From assembly GCF_000381025.1 (NCBI RefSeq), contig NZ_KB905818.1, forward strand, positions 124,001 to 188,000: a stretch of 64,000 nt of DNA, given 5' to 3'. Made by a program: the position numbers and the translations under genes. This DNA is from Streptomyces sulphureus DSM 40104 (GTDB lineage Bacteria > Actinomycetota > Actinomycetes > Streptomycetales > Streptomycetaceae). Under the pieces are notes generated by a model. It saw only the letters and a list, made by a program, of their open reading frames with translations, was not told the origin of the DNA and did not search any database. Each line of letters starts with the position of its first letter. The first letter of the stretch is position 1. Of this stretch, positions 1-7,458 are shown in pieces.

Positions 1-2
1 CC

Positions 3-521
3 GACATGGACGGCGTCGAGGTGATCCGCGGCATCCGCGGCTGGACGAGGGTGCCGATCCTCGTCCTCTCGGCGAGGCAGACGTCCGACGAGAAGGTCGA
101 GGCGCTCGACGCGGGCGCCGACGACTACGTCACCAAGCCCTTCGGCATGGACGAGCTGCTCGCCCGCCTGCGCGCCGCCGTGCGCAGGGCGGAGCCCGCG
201 CCGACGAGCGAGCCGAGCCCGGGCGTCATCGAGACCGCCGACTTCACCGTCGACCTGAGCGCGAAGAAGGTGCACAGGGCCGGCCGCGACGTACGGCTCA
301 CGCCCACCGAGTGGCACCTGCTGGAGGTGCTGGTACGGGACATGGGCCGACTGGTGAGCCAGAAGCAGCTCCTCCGCGAGGTGTGGGGCCCCTCCTACGG
401 CACCGAGACCAACTACCTCCGCGTCTACATGGCCCAGCTTCGACGGAAGTTGGAGAGCGACCCCTCCCACCCCCGCTACTTCGTCACCGAGCCCGGCATG
501 GGCTACCGCTTCGAGCCGTGA
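3..521 (+). CDS. kdpE: KdpE-type OmpR/PhoB response regulator (5' end outside window)
   Basis: The reading frame is open from the first bases, so the gene starts upstream of the window. What remains is the end of the receiver domain (PDMDG loop, SAR strand, DDYVTKPF with the conserved Lys near base 130) followed by an OmpR/PhoB winged-helix DNA-binding domain (LTPTEWHLLEVL, VWGPSYGTETNYLRVYMAQL, GMGYRFEP). The VLSAR-TSDEKVEALDAGADDY wording and the winged helix are typical of KdpE, which pairs with the KdpD kinase to control the high-affinity K+ pump Kdp. The phospho-acceptor Asp lies outside the window. The nearby TrkA/RCK genes fit a potassium setting. Family confidence is high; the exact KdpE assignment is moderately high. 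Confidence 0.85.
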   Translation, partial: DMDGVEVIRGIRGWTRVPILVLSARQTSDEKVEALDAGADDYVTKPFGMDELLARLRAAVRRAEPAPTSEPSPGVIETADFTVDLSAKKVHRAGRDVRLTPTEWHLLEVLVRDMGRLVSQKQLLREVWGPSYGTETNYLRVYMAQLRRKLESDPSHPRYFVTEPGMGYRFEP

Positions 522-585
522 GGGCTTGCAGCAGGGGAGTGCGAGCGGAGGGGATCGGCCGGCGGCGCGCGGGTACCCTGGCCCC

Positions 586-990
586 ATGAACGGTGCGACC
601 CGCGCCCGGCAGCAGCCGCGAGAAGGCCGCTTCCGGCGGTTTTTCGAGCGGCTCTCCTCCTCGGAGGAGGAGCGGCGCTCCGCCGAGCTGCGCGAGGAGT
701 CCGAGAGCGAGGGCTGCGGCCGGATCTCCGAGTGCAGCGATCGCCAACTCGTGCGCGTAGCCGGTACGCTGCGCACCGTGACCCTCCGGCCGCGTGCCGG
801 GGTTCCCACTCTGGAGGCCGAGCTCTTCGACGGCTCGGCTTCGCTCGATGTCGTCTGGCTGGGACGCCGCGCCATCGCCGGGATCGAGCCGGGCCGCCGG
901 CTGATCGTCTGGGGCCGGATCGCTCTGTGCGGCGGCCGCCCCGTGCTGTTCAACCCCCAATACGAGCTGAAGCCGCTCGGACAGGAGTAG
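586..990 (+). CDS. OB-fold nucleic acid binding domain protein
   Basis: 134-residue soluble protein. The N-terminal third is charged (RFFERLSSSEEERRSAELREE); the rest is one OB fold (VRVAGTLRTVTLRP, LEAELFDGSASLDVVWLGRR, GRRLIVWGRIAL, PVLFNPQYEL). Small OB-fold proteins of this kind sit next to DUF3159 genes in Streptomyces, as here (the DUF3159 gene starts 3 bases after the stop). The ATG at 586 is chosen because homologous sequence begins there; an ATG at 526 in the same frame would add a low-complexity leader. The family presumably binds nucleic acid, but no specific role is known to me. Confidence 0.85.
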   Translation: MNGATRARQQPREGRFRRFFERLSSSEEERRSAELREESESEGCGRISECSDRQLVRVAGTLRTVTLRPRAGVPTLEAELFDGSASLDVVWLGRRAIAGIEPGRRLIVWGRIALCGGRPVLFNPQYELKPLGQE

Positions 991-993
991 CGG

Positions 994-1851
994 GTGACCC
1001 CTTTCGACAAGCCGGAAGAGCGGCGGTCCGCCGCCGGGGGCGGAGGTACTGCCGAGGGCAGCGACTCCGCCGGAGGCGACGGGGCCGCCGAGCCGCAGGG
1101 CTCGCAGGCCGTCACCGAGCAGGCGCTCTTCGAGGCGTTCGGCGGGGTGCGGGGTCTCGTCGAGACCACCGTGCCAGGGCTGTTCTTCATCGGGATCTAC
1201 ACCGTCAACCAGGACATCCACTCGGCGGCGCTCACCGCGCTCGGCCTCGCCGTCGTGATGGCGCTGGTACGGCTCGTCCGGCGGGACACGGTGAAGCACG
1301 CCTTCAGCGGGATCTTCGGCGTCGGCTTCGGCGTGCTCTTCGCGATGATGACGGGCAACGCCAAGGACTTCTACCTCCCCGGCATGCTCTACACCTTCGG
1401 CCTCTCGCTGGCGTACATCGTCACGGCGGCGGCGGGCGTTCCCCTGCTGGGGCTGGTACTCGGCCCGCTCTTCAAGGAGAACCTCTCCTGGCGCACCCGC
1501 AACCCGGGCCGCAAGCGCGCCTACGTCAGGGCGAGTTACGCCTGGGGTTTCATCCTCCTCGCCAAGTGCGCGATCCTCTTCCCGCTCTACTTCTGGGCCG
1601 ACGTCGCGAAGTTCGGCTGGGTGACGATGGCGCTGAAGATCCCGCCGTTCCTCCTCGCCGTCTACCTCACGTGGATCTTCCTCGCGAAGGCCCCGCCGCC
1701 GATCAACGTCATCGCGGAGATGGAGGCCGAGGAGAAGGCGGAGGCGGAGCGGGAGGAGCCGGAGCAGCCCGGCCGTGCCCCCGTCGACGGCGTGCTCGCC
1801 GAGGTCGCCACGGAGCCGGAGGCCGAAAGCCCGCGCCGCCGCAGGAGTTGA
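994..1851 (+). CDS. DUF3159 family membrane protein
   Basis: 285-residue integral membrane protein starting at GTG 994, three bases after the OB-fold gene, so the two are probably co-transcribed. A polar Gly/Glu-rich N-terminus (about 45 residues) precedes several hydrophobic segments (GLFFIGIYTV, ALTALGLAVVMALV, GIFGVGFGVLFAMM, YTFGLSLAYIVTAAAGVPLLGLVLG, ILLAKCAILFPLYFW, PFLLAVYLTWIFLA). The GRKRAYVRASYAWG loop is characteristic of DUF3159. A charged Glu-rich tail (MEAEEKAEAEREE) follows the last membrane segment. Function unknown; the constant proximity to TrkA-type K+ genes in actinobacteria suggests, but does not prove, a membrane or ion-homeostasis role. Confidence 0.88.
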   Translation: MTPFDKPEERRSAAGGGGTAEGSDSAGGDGAAEPQGSQAVTEQALFEAFGGVRGLVETTVPGLFFIGIYTVNQDIHSAALTALGLAVVMALVRLVRRDTVKHAFSGIFGVGFGVLFAMMTGNAKDFYLPGMLYTFGLSLAYIVTAAAGVPLLGLVLGPLFKENLSWRTRNPGRKRAYVRASYAWGFILLAKCAILFPLYFWADVAKFGWVTMALKIPPFLLAVYLTWIFLAKAPPPINVIAEMEAEEKAEAEREEPEQPGRAPVDGVLAEVATEPEAESPRRRRS

Positions 1852-1864
1852 GCCCTCCGGCTCC

Positions 1865-1894
1865 CGTGTGAGGGGCGTGCGCGCCCCTCACACG
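1865..1894. terminator. Bidirectional hairpin terminator
   Basis: Perfect inverted repeat CGTGTGAGGGGCG - tgcg - CGCCCCTCACACG (13-bp arms, 4-base loop). It lies between the convergent DUF3159 and TrkA genes and overlaps the TrkA stop codon, so it can serve both strands. Confidence 0.8.
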
Positions 1895-2586
1895 TCCCCT
1901 TCGCCGGCCTCCCGGTCCTCGCGTTGCGGACGGGCCGAGAGTAGCTGCTCCAACTGCTCCTCACGGTCGGGCGCCGCGACGAAGAGGAGCTCGTCCCCGC
2001 CCTCCAGCACGTCGTCCGGGTCGGGCGTCAACACACGTGTCCCGCGGATCACGGTGACGAGCGAGGTGTCCTGCGGCCAGACGACCTCGCCGACGCGGAC
2101 GCCGGCGAGCGTCGACTCCTGCGGCAGCGTCACCTCGACCAGGTTCGCGTCCCCCTGCGAGAAGCGCAGCAGCCGCACGAGGTCGCCGACGCTCACCGCC
2201 TCCTCGACGAGCGCGGACATCAGCCGCGGCGTCGAGACCGCGACGTCGACGCCCCAGGACTCGTTGAAGAGCCATTCGTTCCGGGGGTTGTTGACCCGCG
2301 AGACGACGCGCGGCACCCCGTACTCCGTCTTCGCCAGCAGCGAGACGACGAGGTTCGCCTTGTCGTCCCCCGTCGCCGCGATGACGACCTGGCAGCGCTC
2401 CAGCGCCGCCTCGTCGAGCGAGGTGATCTCGCAGGCGTCGGCGAGGAGCCACTCCGCCTGCGGTACCCGCTCCACCGAGATCGCCGTCGGCGCCTTGTCG
2501 ATGAGCAGCACCTCGTGCCCGTTCTCCAGGAGTTCGCCGGCGACGGACCGGCCGACGGCGCCGGCGCCTGCGATGGCCACCCTCAC
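1888..2586 (-). CDS. TrkA-family K+ channel/transporter regulatory protein (RCK)
   Basis: 232 residues: RCK_N Rossmann domain with the NAD(H) motif GAGAVG at residues 7-12 (MRVAIAGAGAVGRSVAGEL) and an Asp/Lys at the end of the second strand (LLIDKAP), followed by an RCK_C domain (EVTLPQESTLAGVRVGEVVWP... DDVLEGGDELLFVAAP). Such proteins are cytoplasmic gating subunits of Trk/Ktr K+ uptake systems and respond to nucleotides. The gene overlaps the upstream TrkA gene by 4 bases (ATGA at 2583-2586), a classic translationally coupled pair. No Trk/Ktr membrane subunit is visible nearby; the adjacent APC permease is the likely partner. RCK_C domains can bind c-di-AMP in some bacteria, but this is inference here. 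Confidence 0.9.
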   Translation of the reverse strand: MRVAIAGAGAVGRSVAGELLENGHEVLLIDKAPTAISVERVPQAEWLLADACEITSLDEAALERCQVVIAATGDDKANLVVSLLAKTEYGVPRVVSRVNNPRNEWLFNESWGVDVAVSTPRLMSALVEEAVSVGDLVRLLRFSQGDANLVEVTLPQESTLAGVRVGEVVWPQDTSLVTVIRGTRVLTPDPDDVLEGGDELLFVAAPDREEQLEQLLSARPQREDREAGEGDV

Positions 2587-3251
2587 GACCGCTCCTCCCC
2601 TGGACCGACCGCGAAGACCTCTTCGACGCGGCCCACGTCGCCCCGACGCATGAGCACATGCACCAGATCGCCGTCCTGCAACACCGTCTCGGGACCCGGC
2701 AGCATCGCCTCACCGAGACGCGTGAGGAAGGCGATCCGCGCCCCCGAGCGCTCCTGGAGCCTGGAGAGCCGGTGACCCACCCACGACGGATCGGCCGCCA
2801 CCTCGGCGAGCTCGACGCGCCCGCTCGGGTCCCGCCACAGCGGCTCGGCCCCGGAGGGGAGAAGGCGTCGCAGCATCTGGTCGGCGGTCCAGCGCACCGT
2901 GGCCACCGTCGGGATGCCGAGCCGCTGGTAGACCTCGGCCCGACGCGGGTCGTAGATGCGGGCCGCGACGTGCTCGACGCCGAAGGTCTCCCGAGCCACC
3001 CGCGCCCCGATCACGTTGGAGTTGTCGCCGCTGCTGACGGCGGCGAAGGCACCGGCTTCCTCGATGCCGGCCTCCCGCAGCGTGTCCCGGTCGAAGCCGA
3101 CGCCTGTCACCCGGCGCCCGCCGAACCTGTGGCCCAACCGCCGGAAGGCGCTGGGGTCCCGGTCCACCACGGCGACCGTGTGGCCCTCCTGCTCCAGGGT
3201 CTGCGCGAGCTCGGCTCCCACCCGCCCGCAGCCCATGATCACAATGTGCAC
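2583..3251 (-). CDS. TrkA-family K+ channel/transporter regulatory protein (RCK), first gene of pair
   Basis: 222 residues starting at GTG 3251 (VHIVIMGCGRVGAELAQTL), where the Rossmann fold begins; longer same-frame extensions are arginine-rich and not family-like. GCGRVG is the dinucleotide motif, with VDRDPSAF after the second strand. The C-terminal RCK_C part is VELAEVAADPSWVGHRLSRLQ... ETVLQDGDLVHVLMRRGD. It overlaps the second TrkA gene by four bases. Two consecutive single-RCK proteins probably form a heteromeric gating ring. It is divergent from the APC permease gene with only 68 bases between them, so a shared regulatory region is likely. Confidence 0.9.
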   Translation of the reverse strand: MHIVIMGCGRVGAELAQTLEQEGHTVAVVDRDPSAFRRLGHRFGGRRVTGVGFDRDTLREAGIEEAGAFAAVSSGDNSNVIGARVARETFGVEHVAARIYDPRRAEVYQRLGIPTVATVRWTADQMLRRLLPSGAEPLWRDPSGRVELAEVAADPSWVGHRLSRLQERSGARIAFLTRLGEAMLPGPETVLQDGDLVHVLMRRGDVGRVEEVFAVGPGEERS

Positions 3252-3319
3252 GCCCGTCCTCTCCTCGTGAACCGCGGGCCGTGCGAGCATCGTACGGCCG
3301 AACGCATACCATCCTCCGC

Positions 3320-5401
3320 GTGTCCAGGATGACCGACGTACCCAAACGTCTCCTGCTCGGACAGGCGCTCCGCAGCGACCGGCTGAGCGAGACTCTGGTA
3401 CCCAAACGCGTCGCCCTGCCGGTCTTCGCCTCCGACCCGCTCTCCTCGGTCGCGTACGCACCGGGCGAGGTGCTGATCGTGCTCTCCGCCGCCGGGCTCA
3501 GCGCCTACCACTTCAGCCCGTGGATCGCCGCGGCCGTGGTGGTGCTGCTGGTGACGGTGGTCGCCTCCTACCGGCAGAACGTCCGCGCCTACCCGAGCGG
3601 CGGCGGCGACTACGAGGTCGCCGGCACCAACCTCGGCCGCCGCGCAGGACTCACCGTCGCCAGCGCGCTCCTCGTCGACTACGTGCTCACCGTCGCCGTC
3701 TCCATCTCCTCGGGCGTGGAGAACCTCGGCGCCGCGATCCCCTTCGTCGTCGAGCACAAGACGCTCTGCGCCGTCGCCGCGATCGGGCTGCTGACGGTGG
3801 CGAACCTGCGCGGCGTCCGGGAGTCGGGCGTGCTCTTCGCCGTCCCGACCTACCTCTTCGTCGCGGGGGTGTTCGCGCTCATCGCGTGGGGCGCGGTGAG
3901 GTCCACCGTCCTCGGGGACGAGATGCGCGCTCCGACCGCCGACTACGAGATCCACACCCAACACGCCGGCGGACTCGCCGGGTTCGCGCTCGCCTTCCTG
4001 CTGTTGCGCGCCTTCTCCTCCGGCTGCGCCGCGCTCACCGGGGTCGAGGCGATCTCCAACGGGGTGCCTGCGTTCCGCAAGCCGAAGGCGAGGAACGCCG
4101 CCGCGACGCTGACGATGATGGGCGCGATCGCGGTCACCATGTTCTGCGGCGTCATCGCGCTCGCCCGGATCACGCACGTCAAGATGGCGGAGAACCCCGC
4201 GAGGAACCTGCTGATAGACGGCGAGCCCGCCGGCTCCGGGTACGTGCAGCACCCGGTGATCGCACAGGTCTCCGACGCGGTCTTCGGCAGCGGCTCGCTC
4301 GTCAGCTTCTACCTCGCCGTGACGACGGCACTCGTCCTCTTCCTCGCCGCCAACACCGCGTACAACGGCTTCCCGCTCCTCGGTTCGATCCTCGCCCAGG
4401 ACCGGTACCTGCCACGGCAGTTGCACACCCGCGGAGACCGCCTCGCCTTCTCCAACGGCGTCCTGCTCCTCGCCGGCGCCGCCGCGATACTCGTGGCCGT
4501 CTACGACGCCGACTCCACCCGGCTCGTCCAGCTCTACATCGTCGGCGTCTTCGTCTCCTTCACGCTCAGCCAGACGGGCATGGTCCGGCACTGGAACCGC
4601 GCGCTCCGCGCCGAGCAGGACGCGGCGCGGCGCAGGCACATGCACCGCTCCCGGGCGATCAGCGCCTTCGGTGCGTTCTTCACCGGCGTCGTGCTGATCG
4701 TCGTGCTCGTCACCAAGTTCTCGCACGGCGCGTGGGTCTCCGTCGTCGGCATGGCGCTCTTCTACGGCCTGATGACGGCGATCCGGCGCCACTACGACCA
4801 CGTCAGCGAGGAGATCGCGGCCGAGGAGTCCGCCGCGGCGCCGCCGCGCCCCTCGCGCGTCCACTCGATCGTCCTCGTCTCCCGGCTCCACAAGCCGACG
4901 CTGCGCGCACTCGTCTACGCCCGCATGATGCGTCCCGACGTCCTCGAGGGGCTCACCATCAACGTGGAGCAGGGCGAGACCGACCGCCTCCGCCACGAAT
5001 GGGACCGCCGCGGCCTCGACATCCCGCTGACGATCCTCGACTCCCCGTACCGCGAGGTCACCCGCCCGGTGATCGACTACGTCAAGCGGCTGCGCACCGA
5101 GCACCCGCGGGACCTGGTGAGCGTCTACATCCCCGAGTACGTCGTCGGCAGGTGGTACGAGCAACTCCTGCACAATCAGAGCGCGTTGCGGCTCAAGGGG
5201 CGGCTGCTCTTCACCTCGGGGGTGATGGTCACCTCCGTCCCCTACCAGTTGGAGTCCTCGGAGGCCGCGCGGAAGCGCGCCCGCCGGCGCGAGGAGTGGC
5301 AGGCGCCCGGCTCCGTGCGCCGGGGCGCTGTGCGGGGGCCGCGCAGGACCGGCCGGCAGGAGGGCGCCGGCCGGGAACGCGGGCGCCCCGACGGTACGTA
5401 G
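3320..5401 (+). CDS. APC-superfamily permease with C-terminal cytoplasmic domain
   Basis: 693-residue amino acid/polyamine/organocation permease. About twelve hydrophobic segments fill residues 30-480, beginning with VALPVFASDPLSSVAYAPGEVL, the signature of the KUP-like APC subgroup found beside trkA genes in actinobacteria. A soluble C-terminal region (HSIVLVSRLHKPTLRALVYARMMRP...) looks like a stress-protein-type or regulatory domain. GTG 3320 is chosen (VSRMTDVPKRLLLG), with ATG 3329 as a close alternative. Position opposite two TrkA proteins suggests a cation or K+-coupled transporter; amino acid transport cannot be excluded. The Arg/Gly-rich tail is typical of the family in streptomycetes. 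Confidence 0.88.
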   Translation: MSRMTDVPKRLLLGQALRSDRLSETLVPKRVALPVFASDPLSSVAYAPGEVLIVLSAAGLSAYHFSPWIAAAVVVLLVTVVASYRQNVRAYPSGGGDYEVAGTNLGRRAGLTVASALLVDYVLTVAVSISSGVENLGAAIPFVVEHKTLCAVAAIGLLTVANLRGVRESGVLFAVPTYLFVAGVFALIAWGAVRSTVLGDEMRAPTADYEIHTQHAGGLAGFALAFLLLRAFSSGCAALTGVEAISNGVPAFRKPKARNAAATLTMMGAIAVTMFCGVIALARITHVKMAENPARNLLIDGEPAGSGYVQHPVIAQVSDAVFGSGSLVSFYLAVTTALVLFLAANTAYNGFPLLGSILAQDRYLPRQLHTRGDRLAFSNGVLLLAGAAAILVAVYDADSTRLVQLYIVGVFVSFTLSQTGMVRHWNRALRAEQDAARRRHMHRSRAISAFGAFFTGVVLIVVLVTKFSHGAWVSVVGMALFYGLMTAIRRHYDHVSEEIAAEESAAAPPRPSRVHSIVLVSRLHKPTLRALVYARMMRPDVLEGLTINVEQGETDRLRHEWDRRGLDIPLTILDSPYREVTRPVIDYVKRLRTEHPRDLVSVYIPEYVVGRWYEQLLHNQSALRLKGRLLFTSGVMVTSVPYQLESSEAARKRARRREEWQAPGSVRRGAVRGPRRTGRQEGAGRERGRPDGT

Positions 5402-5529
5402 ACTGGGAGACTTGCGCCGGGCACCGCCCGACCAGCGGCGCTCGTACCGCGCTTCGGCGACCGGATCCGGGAGCCGGCGCGTGCGCCCCGCGACCGCGCA
5501 GCCACCGCAGACCCTGGAGCCATCCCGTC

Positions 5530-6888
5530 ATGCCCGACGCCCCCGCAGAGCAGCCCGCACCGTCCTTGGTGGGCGAGGAGTACGAGGTCGAGGTGGGGCC
5601 CGTCGCACACGGCGGGCACTGCATCGCACGCACCGAGGCCGGACGCGTCCTCTTCGTCCGCCACACGCTGCCGGGGGAGCGCGTCGTCGCGCGGATCACC
5701 GAGGGGCACGAGGAGTCCAAGTTCCTGCGGGCCGACGCGGTCCAGGTGCTCGTCGCTTCGAAGGACCGCATCGAGGCACCCTGCCCGTTCTCGGGCCCCG
5801 GTCGCTGCGGCGGCTGCGACTTCCAGCACGTCAAGCCGGGCGCCCAGCGGCGCCTCAAGGCCGACGTCCTCGCCGAGCAGCTCCAGCGCCTCGCCGGCCT
5901 CGCCCCCGAGGACGTCGGCTGGGACGGCACCGTCGAGCCGGTGCCGGGCGACAAGCTCCCGGCCGGGCAGGTGCCCCAGTGGCGGACGCGGATGCAGTAC
6001 GCCGTGGACGAGGAGGGCAACGTCGGCCTCCGCAAGCACCGTTCCCACGACGTGCAGCGGATCGATCACTGCCTCATCGCGGCCGAGGGCGTCTCCGAAC
6101 TCGGTATCGAGCGGCGCGAGTGGCCCGGTATGGCCGCGGTGGAGGCCACGGCGGCCACCGGGTCCCAGGACCGGCAGGTGGTCCTCACCCCGCGTCCCGG
6201 GCAGCGGCTCCCGCTCGTCGAACTCGACCGCCCCGTCTCGGTGTTGCGCGCCGAGGAGCAGCGCGGCCGCCGCGGCGCCCCGCCGCGCCTGCACCGCGTG
6301 CACGGCCGCGACTACGTCAGGGAGCGGGCCGACGACCGCACATGGAGGGTCGGCGCCGGCGGCTTCTGGCAGGTCCACCCGGCAGCGGCCGAGCTCCTCG
6401 TCGACGCCGTGATGCGCGGCCTCACCCCGCGCAAGGGCGAGACAGCGCTCGATCTCTACTGCGGGGTCGGCCTCTTCGCCGGCGCCCTCGCCGACCGCGT
6501 CGGGGAGACCGGCGCCGTCCTCGGCGTCGAGTCGGGCAAGCGCGCGGTCGAGGACGCCCGGCACAACCTCGCCGACTTCCCCCGCGTCCGCATCGAGCAG
6601 GGCCGCGTGGAGCAGACCCTCCCGCGCACCGGCATCACAGAGGCCGACCTCGTCGTCCTCGACCCGCCCCGCAGCGGCGCCGGCCGCGCCCTCGTCGACC
6701 ACCTCGCCTCCCTCGCCCCCCGCCGCCTCGCCTACGTCGCCTGCGACCCGGCCGCCCTCGCCCGCGACCTCGCCTACTTCTCCGACGCCGGCTACCGTGT
6801 CCGCTTCCTCCGCGCCTTCGACCTGTTCCCGATGACGCAGCACATGGAGTGCGTGGCGGTGTTGGAGCCGGCGGGGAACGGGGCCTGA
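5530..6888 (+). CDS. TRAM-domain SAM-dependent RNA (uracil-5-)methyltransferase, TrmA/RlmD family
   Basis: 452 residues. An N-terminal TRAM RNA-binding domain (residues about 15-75: EYEVEVGPVAHGGHCIAR... GERVVARITEG) is followed by a Cys cluster (Cys85, Cys93, Cys96 in CPF-SGPGRCGGC) of the Fe-S type seen in RlmC/RlmD. The SAM-binding domain has ALDLYCGVGLFAGAL, the VVLDPPRSGAGR motif and the catalytic-Cys motif AYVACDPAALARDL. The enzyme is expected to make m5U in rRNA or tRNA; which RNA cannot be told. The ATG at 5530 precedes the TRAM fold; no clear ribosome site is visible. It follows the APC gene on the same strand, a conserved Streptomyces order. Confidence 0.92.
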   Translation: MPDAPAEQPAPSLVGEEYEVEVGPVAHGGHCIARTEAGRVLFVRHTLPGERVVARITEGHEESKFLRADAVQVLVASKDRIEAPCPFSGPGRCGGCDFQHVKPGAQRRLKADVLAEQLQRLAGLAPEDVGWDGTVEPVPGDKLPAGQVPQWRTRMQYAVDEEGNVGLRKHRSHDVQRIDHCLIAAEGVSELGIERREWPGMAAVEATAATGSQDRQVVLTPRPGQRLPLVELDRPVSVLRAEEQRGRRGAPPRLHRVHGRDYVRERADDRTWRVGAGGFWQVHPAAAELLVDAVMRGLTPRKGETALDLYCGVGLFAGALADRVGETGAVLGVESGKRAVEDARHNLADFPRVRIEQGRVEQTLPRTGITEADLVVLDPPRSGAGRALVDHLASLAPRRLAYVACDPAALARDLAYFSDAGYRVRFLRAFDLFPMTQHMECVAVLEPAGNGA

Positions 6889-6947
6889 GCGCGGCTTCGC
6901 CGGGGTGCGTGGTCGTCCGACGGGGCTGCGACGTCCACCGGGCGAGG

Positions 6948-7457
6948 TCAAGCGGTGCGCGCGGGGGAGTCGTTGCAGGCGCCCATGGTGACGTACCCCG
7001 GGGCGGCGCGTTCGACCCGCAGGGCCAGCACCGGGAGCAGGTCGGCCAACCCGTCGAGGTAGGCCGCCGGGAGCTGCGAGGAGGTCTGCGGTTCGGCTGC
7101 CGCCAGCGCTCGTACGGACCTTTCGGCGCGGCGCGTCACCGCGCGGGCCAGCCGCAGTAGTCCTGCGGCGTCGCTGCGGCCGGCGAGGACGTGGTTGCCC
7201 GGCGGAAGGGGGTCCTGGTGGGCGTAACGCCGGCGTGCTGAGTCCAACCGGTCCAGGCACGCCCGATCGACCCGGGCGGCGCTCGGCTCCAGCAACTCGG
7301 CGGCGAGGGCGAGGAGATCGCGCTGCACAGCGTCGAGGAGGACGTCGAACTCGCTCTCCATGGAGTCGGTCGAGAGCGCCGCTCCGATCGCGGCGTTCGC
7401 CTCCTCGACGTCGCCGCTGGCGGTCAGACGCAGGTGTGCGGGGGCCACGTCAGTCAT
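6948..7457 (-). CDS. PduO-type cob(I)alamin adenosyltransferase-like protein, N-terminally short
   Basis: 169 residues. The sequence follows the PduO/MMAB four-helix bundle: GDVEEANAAIGAAL (15-28), DLLALAAELLEPSAARVD, LPPGNHVLAGRSDAAGLLRLARAVTRRAERSVRAL (84-118, with the family's R-x5-RRAE pattern) and YLDGLADLLPVLALRVE. The usual N-terminal ATP-binding segment (TRTGDxGxT) is absent: only 15 residues precede GDVEEAN, and upstream sequence belongs to the permease. The start lies one base after the permease stop (TGA-A-ATG), so it is the last gene of the mutase operon. Expected role is supplying or repairing adenosylcobalamin for the mutase, but loss of the ATP motif makes activity doubtful. 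Confidence 0.72.
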   Translation of the reverse strand: MTDVAPAHLRLTASGDVEEANAAIGAALSTDSMESEFDVLLDAVQRDLLALAAELLEPSAARVDRACLDRLDSARRRYAHQDPLPPGNHVLAGRSDAAGLLRLARAVTRRAERSVRALAAAEPQTSSQLPAAYLDGLADLLPVLALRVERAAPGYVTMGACNDSPARTA

Positions 7458-7458
7458 T

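Noticed and set aside
3239-5173. Long minus-strand frame opposite the APC permease
   Set aside because: Composition is Asp/Gly/His-rich without domains; it mirrors the codon bias of the permease gene on the other strand.
3520-6888. Very long plus-strand frame (over 1100 codons) running through the APC and methyltransferase genes
   Set aside because: Only the part from 5530 is a real gene; the first two thirds are an Arg/Pro-rich frame shadow of the permease, common in high-GC DNA.
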